Below are positions 44,561 through 52,547 of a stretch of DNA of 64,000 nucleotides, piece after piece. Under the pieces are notes generated by a model. The model saw only the letters and a list, made by a program, of their open reading frames with translations. It ran no database searches and was not told the DNA's origin. The translations under genes and the position numbers were made by a program. The DNA comes from Mycobacterium paraseoulense (lineage in GTDB: Bacteria; Actinomycetota; Actinomycetes; Mycobacteriales; Mycobacteriaceae): contig NZ_AP022619.1 in the NCBI RefSeq assembly GCF_010731655.1, positions 1 through 64,000 on the forward strand. The letters run 5' to 3'. Numbering within the stretch: the stretch's first letter is position 1; the number at the start of each line of letters is the position of its first letter.

Positions 44561-45958
44561 ATGCACCCGCTGGATCCGCTGGACGCGGCGATGATGACCG
44601 CGGAGTGGGTGTCCAACCCGATGCACGTCGGCGCCGTGCTGATCCTGTCGCCGCCCGACGACGCCGGGCCAGACTACGTCGACGAACTGCATCGGACGAC
44701 GCTGGCCGGGAGCGACTCGATCGATCCCCGGCTGTGCAAGTATCCGCATCGCGGTGTGGACACCGGCGGGATGTGGGTTTGGCGACACATGGATCCCGTT
44801 GATGTGAGCCGACATTGCCAGCGTCGCACGGTTTCCGGGGACGGGTTCTGGCCGCTCATTTCCGAGCTGGATGCGCTGGGTCTGGATCGGTCGCGGCCGA
44901 TGTGGATGTCGTATCTGATCGATGGCCTCGACGGGGGCCGCTTCGCTTTCTACATCAAGGTGCACCACACCGTGGTGGACGGTGTGGCCGGTTTCCGGAT
45001 GATCACCGATGCGCTGAGCGACGACCCGAAACTTCGGTCGATGCGGCCGTTTTACGCCGACTGCCGTCGCGAGGCGCCCGGGTCACCGGCGACGGGCGGT
45101 CTGGTGTCTCGGTTGCTGTCGCCGCTGCGGTCGGTGACCGGCGCGGCCGCATCGAGTGCGGGGTTGATCGGGCGGGTGGCCACCGGGGAAATCGCGACGG
45201 TGCTGGACGCCCTGGTCGGCCACACCACCGCCCTGCCCCTGGGGGCGCCATACACCCGGTTCAACGACCGCCTGGGCCCCGAGCGCGCGGTGGCCGCGGG
45301 CAGCTGGGCACACGATCGCATCCAGGCCGTCCGGCGGGCGGCCGGCGTGACCGTCAACGACGTGCTCACCGCAATGGCGGCCGGTGTTGTGCGGCGCTGG
45401 TTGCTGGGTCGCGGGGAACTGCCCGAGCGGCCGCTGGTGGCCGCATGCCCGATCACGGTGCGGGACCCCGATCACGAAGACCCGAACGATCAGCACGCCA
45501 ACAAGTTTGGGCTGTGGATGTGCCCGTTGGGCACCAACCTGGACGACCCGCTGGCCCGACTGAGCGTAATCCATCGCGCTATGTCGGAGGGAAAGCACTG
45601 GGTGGCCAAACGGGGAGCGGCGGCGTCACTGTTGACGAACGCCGGGAGCATCGCCGCGACGGCGATCGGCCCGCTCCTGCCGTTCACGCCGAAAATCCGG
45701 ACCGGATACAACCTGCCGATCTCGCACGTTCGCGGCCCGGCGGCCGAAATGTATTGGAACGGCGCGCGTATCGAGGAGATGTACCCGGTGTCCACGGTCT
45801 ACGACGGCCACGGACTCAACATCACCACCTGCTCCTACGCCGAGCGGATCGGATTCGGCTACGCCGCGGGCCGCGACGTGGTGCCCGATATCGAGTCGCT
45901 GATACCGCTGACCGAGCAGTGTCTGGCCGAGCTCGAGGACGCCCTGGGTGCCGGCTGA
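44561..45958 (+). CDS. Wax ester synthase/diacylglycerol acyltransferase (WS/DGAT)
   Basis: A 465-residue WS/DGAT enzyme with the active-site motif HHTVVDG (His135, His136, Asp140, Gly141) and the family's N-terminal start MHPLDPLDAAMMTAEWVSNPMHVGA. It joins acyl-CoA to diacylglycerol or a fatty alcohol, making storage lipid in non-replicating mycobacteria. The C terminus ends with the usual NITTCSYAERIGFGYAAGRD. From memory it is not a close copy of Tgs1 (Rv3130c). It probably shares a transcript with the preceding hydrolase gene. Confidence 0.9.
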   Translation: MHPLDPLDAAMMTAEWVSNPMHVGAVLILSPPDDAGPDYVDELHRTTLAGSDSIDPRLCKYPHRGVDTGGMWVWRHMDPVDVSRHCQRRTVSGDGFWPLISELDALGLDRSRPMWMSYLIDGLDGGRFAFYIKVHHTVVDGVAGFRMITDALSDDPKLRSMRPFYADCRREAPGSPATGGLVSRLLSPLRSVTGAAASSAGLIGRVATGEIATVLDALVGHTTALPLGAPYTRFNDRLGPERAVAAGSWAHDRIQAVRRAAGVTVNDVLTAMAAGVVRRWLLGRGELPERPLVAACPITVRDPDHEDPNDQHANKFGLWMCPLGTNLDDPLARLSVIHRAMSEGKHWVAKRGAAASLLTNAGSIAATAIGPLLPFTPKIRTGYNLPISHVRGPAAEMYWNGARIEEMYPVSTVYDGHGLNITTCSYAERIGFGYAAGRDVVPDIESLIPLTEQCLAELEDALGAG

Positions 45959-46002
45959 CACGCGGCGCCGTGATACGGCGAGGTCGCTCGCCAATGCCCA
46001 AC

Positions 46003-46020
46003 GGGGACGAACGGCCCTAG
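46003..46020. promoter_or_regulatory. DosR-box-like element upstream of the HAD-ATPase gene
   Basis: GGGGACGAACGGCCCTAG lies about 100 bases before the HAD-ATPase start. It is identical at 16 of 18 positions to the element at 48861-48878 upstream of the M50 protease, good evidence that both are sites for one regulator. Confidence 0.55.
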
Positions 46021-46122
46021 AGCGTCGCCGCTGCGGGCCATAAATTGAGCATCGGACATACCTGGGGATGTCCCGGCACACGCATTCCGACCTCAGTTCC
46101 GCGAGTACAGGTGGGTAGGGCT

Positions 46123-47790
46123 GTGACGTTTTTCAAGGTGGTCGCCGCCGACTTCGACGGCACCCTGACGTCGAGCGGCAAACTGGACCCAGCGGTCCTG
46201 CGGGCGATCGACCAGGCACGAAGCGACGGCCTGACGATTGTGGTGGCCACCGGTCGCATCGGGGCCGAGTTGCACGGCGAGTTCCCCCAGTTGGCCGAGC
46301 ACGTCGACGCGCTGATACTCGAGAACGGCGCGGTGCTGTGGTTCGCCGGACAGACAGAGGCGCTGGCGCCGCCGGTGGGTCCGGACCTTGATGAAGCGCT
46401 CACCAAGCGGGGAATCCCGTACCGGCGGGGCGAGGTGTTGGTGGCTGTCGACGGTAAACACCAGGCGGCCGTCTCCGAGGTGATCGGTGAGCTGGGAATG
46501 GACTACCAGCAGATACGAAATCGGACCGCGCTGATGGTGCTGCCGGCAGGCATCACCAAGGGAACCGGGTTGACCGCATTCTTGGAGAAGATCAATCTGT
46601 CCCCACACAACACCGTGGCCGTGGGCGACGCCGAGAACGATTTGTCATTACTGGCGGTAGCCGAGGTGGGTGCGGCCGTGTCAGACGCGGTCCGATCGCT
46701 TCGGCGATCTGCCGATGTGGTCTTGGACGAGCCGGGTGGAGCCGGCGTGGCCGGACTGCTGGCCGGACCGTATCTTTCCGGGGCAGAACGTCTGTGCCCG
46801 CCGCGGCACTGGCTGGACATCGGAGCGTTCGAGGACGGAAGCCCTGCCAGGTTGCCGGGCAGCCAGGCACGCATCCTGATTGGCGGGCCGGCCGCGTCCG
46901 GAAAGAGCTACCTCGTCGGTCTGATGGCGGAGCGATGGATCTCGGCCGGCTATTGCGTTCTCGTCATCGACCCCGAGGGCGACCACCTGCAGCTGCAGCA
47001 ACTGGGCCACGTGCAGGTCGTCGACGGCGGCAACCACCTGCCGGAACCGGCCGAGCTTGTCAACGCGCTGCGTCCGAACGCCGGCGTGGTGGTGGACCTG
47101 TCGGGACTGGCCGAACCGACCAAGACCGACTACGTGCATCGGCTGCGGTCGACCGCTGAGGCGCACCGCGAACAGTACGGGTTCCCGCACTGGGTGATCT
47201 ACGACGAGGCCCATCTGCTGGGCAACGCAGAGGAAGCTCACTGGGCACGCCGCGGCGGTTACGTGTTGTGCTCATTCGCCCCCGCGTCATTGCCCGCCCA
47301 CGAGGCCGACAGCAGTGACGTCGTGCTGGCGCTCACGTCCTCGGACACGGCGACAGACCTCGCCTCGCGGCGCCGCGCCACCATACGATTCGGCTCGGGA
47401 CCGCCGCGCGAGTTCACCATCGGGGAACGCCATACCAGGCACGTGCGCCACCGCCACAAATACGCCGACATTCACCTGCCGGCGGAGCGGCGGTTCTACT
47501 TCCACGCCACAGGGCTGCCCACCGCTCCGGCCGCGACGATGCATGACTTCTCGGTCGCGTTGCGTCAGCTCGACCAACAAGCGCTCGAATACCATCTCGA
47601 ACGGGGCGACTTCTCCCGCTGGCTGGAAGGCACCATCGCGGATAAAGAGCTCGCGGCGCGGGTGGCCGCCTGGGAGGACGACCTGGAAGCCCGTCGCGCC
47701 GCCGATCTGGAACGCATCCGTCGGCAACTCGTGGAAGCTGTCGAGAAACGTTATCTTCCTTCGGAAGAACGCCGGGAAGACCGCCGCTGA
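46123..47790 (+). CDS. HAD phosphatase fused to a P-loop ATPase
   Basis: One intact 555-residue frame holds two enzymes. Residues 5-225 are a Cof-type HAD phosphatase: ADFDGTLTS (Asp10, Asp12), VVATGR, KGTGLTAFLE and VAVGDAENDLSLLAVA. Residues 245-480 are a DUF87/HerA-like ATPase: Walker A GGPAASGKS at 254-262, VIDPEGDHLQL, and Walker B WVIYDEAH at 357-364. The C terminus is a long charged helix. GTG at 46123 or 46111 may be the start. A nucleotide- or sugar-phosphate phosphatase coupled to a motor-type ATPase is unusual; the function is unknown. Confidence 0.85.
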   Translation: MTFFKVVAADFDGTLTSSGKLDPAVLRAIDQARSDGLTIVVATGRIGAELHGEFPQLAEHVDALILENGAVLWFAGQTEALAPPVGPDLDEALTKRGIPYRRGEVLVAVDGKHQAAVSEVIGELGMDYQQIRNRTALMVLPAGITKGTGLTAFLEKINLSPHNTVAVGDAENDLSLLAVAEVGAAVSDAVRSLRRSADVVLDEPGGAGVAGLLAGPYLSGAERLCPPRHWLDIGAFEDGSPARLPGSQARILIGGPAASGKSYLVGLMAERWISAGYCVLVIDPEGDHLQLQQLGHVQVVDGGNHLPEPAELVNALRPNAGVVVDLSGLAEPTKTDYVHRLRSTAEAHREQYGFPHWVIYDEAHLLGNAEEAHWARRGGYVLCSFAPASLPAHEADSSDVVLALTSSDTATDLASRRRATIRFGSGPPREFTIGERHTRHVRHRHKYADIHLPAERRFYFHATGLPTAPAATMHDFSVALRQLDQQALEYHLERGDFSRWLEGTIADKELAARVAAWEDDLEARRAADLERIRRQLVEAVEKRYLPSEERREDRR

Positions 47791-47817
47791 GCCAACATTC
47801 CGCTTCGAGCGGAGCGG

Positions 47818-48057
47818 TCAGCCCCGTGCCAGCCGGGATGCGCGGCCCACGTGGGCCATGATGCGTTCCAACACGGTATTGGCCAGATCGCCGTCGTCGG
47901 CGACGCGAGACAGGCCGCGGCGCCGCAGGAACGTGTCGAGGCGCCGGTCGGGGGACCAGTCGGCATAAATCGGGCCGAGATACCGCGACTGCAGGAATTC
48001 CGAAGCCAGGGCGTCCACGTCAGAGTCGGTCAACAACATCGTCGGGCTACCACCCAT
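47818..48057 (-). CDS. 79-residue hypothetical protein
   Basis: A small protein beginning MGGSPTMLLTDSDVDALASEFL and ending ERIMAHVGRASRLARG. The ATG at 48057 follows AGGAG by ten bases. An upstream ATG (48120) would add 21 residues without a good ribosome site. It has predicted helices and an acidic N terminus, and I recognise no family. It sits between the HAD-ATPase and hspX, convergent with the former. Confidence 0.6.
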   Translation of the reverse strand: MGGSPTMLLTDSDVDALASEFLQSRYLGPIYADWSPDRRLDTFLRRRGLSRVADDGDLANTVLERIMAHVGRASRLARG

Positions 48058-48217
48058 AGCCGTGATGCTCCTTTGTTCAGCCGCAAATCGCAACCGCAAA
48101 ATTACGTCAGACGACGCCATTATTGCGTTACGCCCAGATTGCGGATAGGGCCCAAAGTCATTACCGCAGTCGGCACGCGGTCCCGGGCGCCGATGCCCGG
48201 GACCTCGGTTGCGCCGG

Positions 48218-48649
48218 CTATTTGGCGGCGACTTTTACGTGCTTCTCCTCGGGCGCGGGTTCCGAAACCGGAACGGAGACAGTCAGAATGCCTTTGTCGT
48301 ACGTGGCCTTGATGTCGTCTTCGTTCGCGTTGGACGGCAGCGACACGGTACGGACAAATGAACCGTAGGTGAATTCCGATCGGCCGTCGAATTCCTTTTT
48401 CTCGCTGCGCTCGGCCTTGATGGTGAGCTGGCCGTCGCGCACGGTGATATCGACATCCTTGACCGGGTCGATGCCGGGGATCTCGGCGCGCACCTCGTAA
48501 CGGCCGTCAACCGTCTCGTCTTCCAACCGCATGAGCCGGGTGTCGAACATCGGACGGATTCCGGCGAACGCCGGGAACGCCGAGAGGAATTCCGAGAACT
48601 CCGGGAACAGCGTGTGCGGCTTCTGCGTCGCGGGCAGTGCGGTGGTCAT
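48218..48649 (-). CDS. hspX: Alpha-crystallin HspX (Acr, small heat-shock protein)
   Basis: A 143-residue Hsp20 chaperone nearly the length of M. tuberculosis HspX (144). LFPEFSEFLSAFPAFAGIRP, RYEVRAEIPGIDPVKDVDI, TIKAERSEKKEFDGRSEF and KGILTVSVPVSE follow it closely. It prevents aggregation of proteins in hypoxic, non-growing cells and is the best-known DosR target. A clear box lies 70 bases upstream. The C-terminal tail (PAPEEKHVKVAAK) lacks the IxI motif of some homologues. Confidence 0.95.
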   Translation of the reverse strand: MTTALPATQKPHTLFPEFSEFLSAFPAFAGIRPMFDTRLMRLEDETVDGRYEVRAEIPGIDPVKDVDITVRDGQLTIKAERSEKKEFDGRSEFTYGSFVRTVSLPSNANEDDIKATYDKGILTVSVPVSEPAPEEKHVKVAAK

Positions 48650-48718
48650 TGTCTTCTCCTGAGATGTTTCTTGTCTTTCCGGACGTCTTCGATCCGACCA
48701 CGTGAGTCCGCGCCGCGG

Positions 48719-48737
48719 TAGGGACGGAAGTCCTTAT
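48719..48737. promoter_or_regulatory. DosR-box-like palindrome upstream of hspX
   Basis: TAGGGACGGAAGTCCTTAT, read on the gene's strand, is ATAAGGACTTCCGTCCCTA, a near-complete dormancy box with GGAC/GTCC arms. It lies about 70 bases before the hspX ATG. This is the most symmetrical of the candidate boxes in the window. Confidence 0.65.
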
Positions 48738-48860
48738 CACGTTTGTGGCGAGGACATTTGGGCGTGCGCACGATCTGTAGGGCGCAGCGCCGCGCGGGAA
48801 TTCAGCTATTCCGCGGGTGCGAATTTGATCGTGTCCAAAGAGGCCGATCGGCCGCCCGCG

Positions 48861-48878
48861 GGGGTCCAACGGCCCTAG
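48861..48878. promoter_or_regulatory. DosR-box-like element upstream of the M50 protease gene
   Basis: GGGGTCCAACGGCCCTAG lies 80 bases before the protease start and matches 16 of 18 bases of the element at 46003-46020. With the hspX box it makes the 308-base gap between the divergent hspX and protease genes a two-way regulated region. Confidence 0.55.
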
Positions 48879-48957
48879 TGACGGCCGCGGCGTCGCCCTA
48901 CCTTCGGACAGGAGGCGGCCGTCGAACCGCCTCACCTCGACGACTTTGGAGGTTCAG

Positions 48958-50118
48958 GTGCGCGATGCGATCCCATTGGGGCGGATCGCCGGCTTTCCGG
49001 TGAATGTCCACTGGAGCGTGCTGGTCATTCTGTGGTTGTTCACCTGGAGCCTGGCGAGCACCCTGCCCGGCACTGTCAGGGGATATTCGCCCGTCGCCTA
49101 CTGGGCGGCCGGGGCGTGTGGCGCGCTGGTGCTGCTGGCCTCGCTGGTGGCGCACGAACTCGCGCATGCCGTCGTCGCCCGCCGCGCCGGGGTGGCCGTG
49201 GGAAGCGTGACGCTCTGGCTGTTCGGCGGTGTGACGACCCTGGGTGGCGAGGCGAAGACGCCCCGGGCGGCCTTCCGGATCGCGATTGCCGGCCCGGCCA
49301 CCAGCCTGGCACTGGCGGCCCTCTTCGGTGGCCTGGTCGCCGCGCTGCCGACGCTGGGCGCCGCCCCCATCGTGGTCGGCGTCGCCTCCTGGTTGGCCGG
49401 CATCAACCTGCTGCTGGGCCTGTTCAATCTGTTGCCGGGCGCACCCTTGGACGGTGGCAGGGTGCTGCGGGCGTTCCTGTGGCGCCGCCACGGCGACAGC
49501 GTGCGCGCCAGCATCGGAGCCGCGCACGCGGGACGGGTGGTCGCGTTCATCCTGATCGGGTTGGGGTTGGCCGAATTCTTGTTGGGCGGCTTGGTCGGCG
49601 GCGTCTGGTTGGCCTTCATCGGCTGGTTCATATTCGCGGCAAGCCGCGAAGAGGAGACGCGGATATCGACTCGGCAGATGTTTTCCGGGGTGCGCGTGGC
49701 CGACGCGATGACGGCCCGGCCGCATACCGCCCCCGGATGGATCACCGTCGACGATTTCGTTCAGCGCTATGTGCTCGGTGATCGCCACTCGGCGTACCCG
49801 GTCGTGGATCGGAACGGGTCGGTTTCGGGGTTGATCACGTTGCGGCAGTTGCGTGATGTCGCGCCCGGGCGGCGCGCCACCACCACCGTCGGGGAGATCG
49901 CGCAACCGCTGCACGAGGTGCCGTCCGGCGCGCCGCAGGAGCCCCTGACCGCCCTGCTGGAGCGGATGGCGCCCGCCGGTCCGCGCAGTCGCGCCCTGGT
50001 GTTCGAGGGCGGCCAGGTGGTCGGCATCGTGACCCCAACCGATGTGGCGAGGCTCATCGAGGTGTACCGGCTCGCCCACCCGGACGACGCGAAACCGGCC
50101 TCGGCCCAGCCCATTTAG
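48958..50118 (+). CDS. Site-2-protease-like M50 metalloprotease with CBS domains (Rv2625c-like)
   Basis: A 386-residue membrane protease. About six helices include the zinc motif HELAH (His66, Glu67, His70) and the second site [16 protein letters not shown]. Two CBS domains follow (residues 245-370: [36 protein letters not shown]). It resembles DosR-regulon Rv2625c. GTG at 48958 is preceded by GGAGG at 48948-48952. It may cleave a membrane regulator in response to adenine nucleotides sensed by the CBS pair. Confidence 0.9.
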   Translation: MRDAIPLGRIAGFPVNVHWSVLVILWLFTWSLASTLPGTVRGYSPVAYWAAGACGALVLLASLVAHELAHAVVARRAGVAVGSVTLWLFGGVTTLGGEAKTPRAAFRIAIAGPATSLALAALFGGLVAALPTLGAAPIVVGVASWLAGINLLLGLFNLLPGAPLDGGRVLRAFLWRRHGDSVRASIGAAHAGRVVAFILIGLGLAEFLLGGLVGGVWLAFIGWFIFAASREEETRISTRQMFSGVRVADAMTARPHTAPGWITVDDFVQRYVLGDRHSAYPVVDRNGSVSGLITLRQLRDVAPGRRATTTVGEIAQPLHEVPSGAPQEPLTALLERMAPAGPRSRALVFEGGQVVGIVTPTDVARLIEVYRLAHPDDAKPASAQPI

Positions 50119-50133
50119 GCCGCGCAGTCGAAG

Positions 50134-50958
50134 TCAGGGTTTGTGGGCGACGATGGCGACGGCGGCCAGCTGTTTGCGGTGCCGGCGGAACGTGCGGCGC
50201 ATCGTGAGGACCCGCGTGCGGGCATCCCGGTGGACGAGCACGTTCCGGGCGAACCGCAGCGCCCCGAGCAGCCCCTCGTCGGCGACCAGTCGGCGCGGCT
50301 GCAACAGGGCCATCGGGGCCGTCGCGACGTGGTCGACCACCAGCCCGTGGTCGGCCAGCAGCTCCGACCATTCCGCGACCGTCAACGGTCGCGCGTTGAC
50401 CTTGATCGCGCGGGCCAGCGATTGCCGGATGTCGGTGCTGACCTCCTCCGAGACCGTGTCCGGTGTCAACGCCAATTCGTGGATCGCGTACCGGCCGCGG
50501 GGCCGCAGCAATCGCGACGCCTCGGCGACGATGGCGTGCTTGGCCGCGTCGCCCTGCATGGTCAGCATCGCCTCCCCGATGACGACATCGGTGCCGGCGT
50601 CCGGTAATCCGGTCGCCGCCGCGTCGGCGACCCGGACGTCGCAGTTCTTGACGCCGAGCCGGGTGAGCACGCCGCGGACCACGTTGGCCGCGTCGGGGTC
50701 CGCCTCGGCGCCGACATACGACCGTGGCCGGCGGGCCGCGATTTCGGTGGCGGTGCGGCCCAGGCCCGGAGCCAGCTCGACCACGTCGGCGTCCGCCACC
50801 TCGGCGCGGCCCAGCAATGCGCGGGTGAGCTCGGCGCCCCCGGGGCGAAGAACGCGTTTGCCCAGGCGGGCCAACAGCCAATGGCCCGCCACCGTGTCGT
50901 CGGCGCGACTCGCTGAAGGCAGGGGAGGCCGCACCTCGGCCCGTGGCTTGATCATCAA
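50134..50958 (-). CDS. SAM-dependent methyltransferase (Rv2622-like)
   Basis: A 274-residue class I methyltransferase: motif I is DVVELAPGLGRTATEIA, the acidic strand YVGAEADPDA and motif IV DVVIGEAMLTM follow. The N-terminal TVAGHWLLARLGKRVLRPGG and the basic C-terminal tail match Rv2622 as recalled. The substrate is unknown. It is divergent from fdxA, with an exact TTTACA/TGTAAA palindrome between, and convergent with the M50 gene. Confidence 0.85.
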   Translation of the reverse strand: MMIKPRAEVRPPLPSASRADDTVAGHWLLARLGKRVLRPGGAELTRALLGRAEVADADVVELAPGLGRTATEIAARRPRSYVGAEADPDAANVVRGVLTRLGVKNCDVRVADAAATGLPDAGTDVVIGEAMLTMQGDAAKHAIVAEASRLLRPRGRYAIHELALTPDTVSEEVSTDIRQSLARAIKVNARPLTVAEWSELLADHGLVVDHVATAPMALLQPRRLVADEGLLGALRFARNVLVHRDARTRVLTMRRTFRRHRKQLAAVAIVAHKP

Positions 50959-51018
50959 AATGCCCGCCCCGCAGGGCTTTTCAGGAACTGTTGCACCGGC
51001 TCTCCCATGGCACTCGTT

Positions 51019-51040
51019 TTTACAAGTGATGTTGTGTAAA
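51019..51040. promoter_or_regulatory. Operator candidate TTTACA-N10-TGTAAA upstream of fdxA
   Basis: Perfect six-base arms (51019-51024 and 51035-51040) surround ten bases, ending nine bases before the fdxA ATG. The region is distinctly AT-rich for this genome. The helix-turn-helix regulator two genes on is the obvious candidate to bind it. The divergent methyltransferase starts only about 60 bases away and could share control. Confidence 0.55.
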
Positions 51041-51049
51041 CTCTACCGC

Positions 51050-51406
51050 ATGACGTACGTGATCGGGAAGCCATGCATCGACGTGATGGACCGCGCTTGT
51101 GTGGACGAGTGTCCCGTCGACTGCATCTACGAGGGCGGCCGGGCGCTCTACATCCATCCCGACGAATGCGTGGATTGCGGCGCGTGCGAGCCGGTGTGCC
51201 CGGTCGACGCGATCTACTACGAAGACGACCTGCCCGAGGAACTCCGACCGTACCTGGCCGACAATGAGGCGTTCTTCGCCGAAACGCTGCCGGGCCGCGA
51301 CGTTCCCCTGGGATCTCCGGGTGGGGCGGCCAAGATCGGTCCGCTCGGTGTAGACACGCCTTTGGTGGCCGCTCAGCCGAGGGCCGACCAAGCGGAAGGA
51401 GCGTGA
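51050..51406 (+). CDS. fdxA: Seven-iron ferredoxin FdxA
   Basis: A 118-residue ferredoxin with the 3Fe-4S/4Fe-4S pattern: Cys9, Cys17, Cys21 and Cys25 in the first cluster region, and Cys40, Cys43, Cys46 and Cys50 in CVDCGACEPVCP. It matches M. tuberculosis FdxA (Rv2007c), a DosR-induced electron carrier. It has a C-terminal extension of about 20 residues. It precedes the HTH regulator by seven bases and could also serve oxygenases, such as the reductase-less dioxygenase at 28 kb, though nothing proves this. Confidence 0.92.
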   Translation: MTYVIGKPCIDVMDRACVDECPVDCIYEGGRALYIHPDECVDCGACEPVCPVDAIYYEDDLPEELRPYLADNEAFFAETLPGRDVPLGSPGGAAKIGPLGVDTPLVAAQPRADQAEGA

Positions 51407-51413
51407 GGGTCCC

Positions 51414-52094
51414 GTGAAGTTGCCGCCCTCGTCGATCGGGGAATCCGCCAGCCGACGCCGCGAGGTGCTGCGGGTGTTGCGGAGGTCGCCCGATCCCATG
51501 AGCATCGCCGCGATCGCCGACGTGCTGGGCGTGCACCCGAACACCGTGCGGTTCCACCTTGACAGCCTGGTCGCCGACGGCCAGGTGGAGCACGTCGAAC
51601 CGGGCCGCAAGGGGCCGGGCCGCCCTCCGCTGATGTTCTGCGCGGTCCGCCAGATGGACCGCGGCGGCACGCGGCACTATCGCCTGCTCGCCGAGGTGCT
51701 GGCGACGGCGTTCGCCGCTGAGCCGGACGCCAGCGCCAAGGCGGTGGCCGCGGGCCGGGCCTGGGGGCGCAAGCTCGAGTCCAGTGTGGAAGCGGTGCCG
51801 ACCGGGCCCGCGAGCGCCGACGACGCCATCGACCATCTGGTCAACATGCTCGACGAGCTCGGTTTTGCGCCCGAACGCCGGGCGGCGCAGGGGGAGCAGC
51901 AGGTCGGGCTGCGGCACTGCCCATTCCTGGAATTGGCGGAGAACCGGACGGCGGTCGTCTGCCCCGTGCATCTGGGACTCATGCAAGGCGCCATGGAGGC
52001 CTGGGGGGCGCCGGTGTCGGTCGAGCGGCTCGAGGCGTTCGTCGAACCGGACCTGTGTGTCGCGCACCTGGCGCCGCAGCAAGCGGCCACGTGA
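51414..52094 (+). CDS. HTH regulator with Cys-rich effector domain (Rv2621c-like)
   Basis: A 226-residue regulator. The winged helix is at about residues 12-75 (SIAAIADVLGVHPNTVRFHLDSLVADGQ, then KGPGRPPLMF). The C-terminal domain has Cys169, Cys183 (RHCPFLELAENRTAVVCPVH) and Cys215. This spacing recalls SufR-type regulators that hold an Fe-S cluster, though it is not identical. Being in an operon with ferredoxin fdxA supports iron-sulfur or redox sensing. GTG at 51414 follows the fdxA stop; its TGA overlaps the next GTG. Confidence 0.85.
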   Translation: MKLPPSSIGESASRRREVLRVLRRSPDPMSIAAIADVLGVHPNTVRFHLDSLVADGQVEHVEPGRKGPGRPPLMFCAVRQMDRGGTRHYRLLAEVLATAFAAEPDASAKAVAAGRAWGRKLESSVEAVPTGPASADDAIDHLVNMLDELGFAPERRAAQGEQQVGLRHCPFLELAENRTAVVCPVHLGLMQGAMEAWGAPVSVERLEAFVEPDLCVAHLAPQQAAT

Positions 52095-52516
52095 GCACCG
52101 GGCCGGCGATCACCGTCGCCGTCACCTTCGTGTGGCTCGGCATGGTGCTGGCGATCTCGTTCCTGGAAGCCCCGCTGAAGTTCCGCGCGCCCAACGTGAC
52201 GTTGCAGATCGGGCTCGGCATCGGCCGGCTGGTGTTTCGCGCCCTCAACACCGTCGAGGTCTGTTTCGCCCTCGTCGTCCTGGCGATCGTGGTCGCCGGC
52301 CCGATCAGGGCGAACATCGCGGTGGCGATCTTCGTCGCCACCGGCGCGCTGGCCCTGCAGTTGATCGCGGTGCGCCCGCGATTGACGCGCCGATCCGACA
52401 GCGTGCTTGCCGGGTCGGACGGACCCCGCTCCCGGGCCCACTACGTGTACGTGGCCTTGGAGGTGGTCAAGGTCGGCGCGCTCGTCGCGGCGGGGATACT
52501 GCTACTGACGGCCTGA
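52091..52516 (+). CDS. Small four-helix membrane protein (Rv2620c-like)
   Basis: A 141-residue membrane protein, the length I recall for Rv2620c. It has four hydrophobic segments, including the opening AVTFVWLGMVLAISFLEAPLKF and the last VGALVAAGILLLTA. GTGA overlap with the regulator shows co-translation. Function unknown; coupling to an HTH-ferredoxin pair hints at redox sensing at the membrane. Confidence 0.75.
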   Translation: MSTGPAITVAVTFVWLGMVLAISFLEAPLKFRAPNVTLQIGLGIGRLVFRALNTVEVCFALVVLAIVVAGPIRANIAVAIFVATGALALQLIAVRPRLTRRSDSVLAGSDGPRSRAHYVYVALEVVKVGALVAAGILLLTA

Positions 52517-52547
52517 TCGCGTCCGCTCAACCGCAAAGGACTCAGCT

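Noticed and set aside
44561..45958. Assigning the WS/DGAT gene as tgs1 (Rv3130c).
   Set aside because: The N terminus (DPLDAAMMTAEW, PMHVGA) and C terminus fit other family members better than Tgs1 as I remember it. Context alone is not enough for the symbol.
47791..47817. Hairpin CCGCT-TCG-AGCGG as a strong terminator.
   Set aside because: Only a five-base stem, too weak to list, though the convergent genes make termination here plausible.
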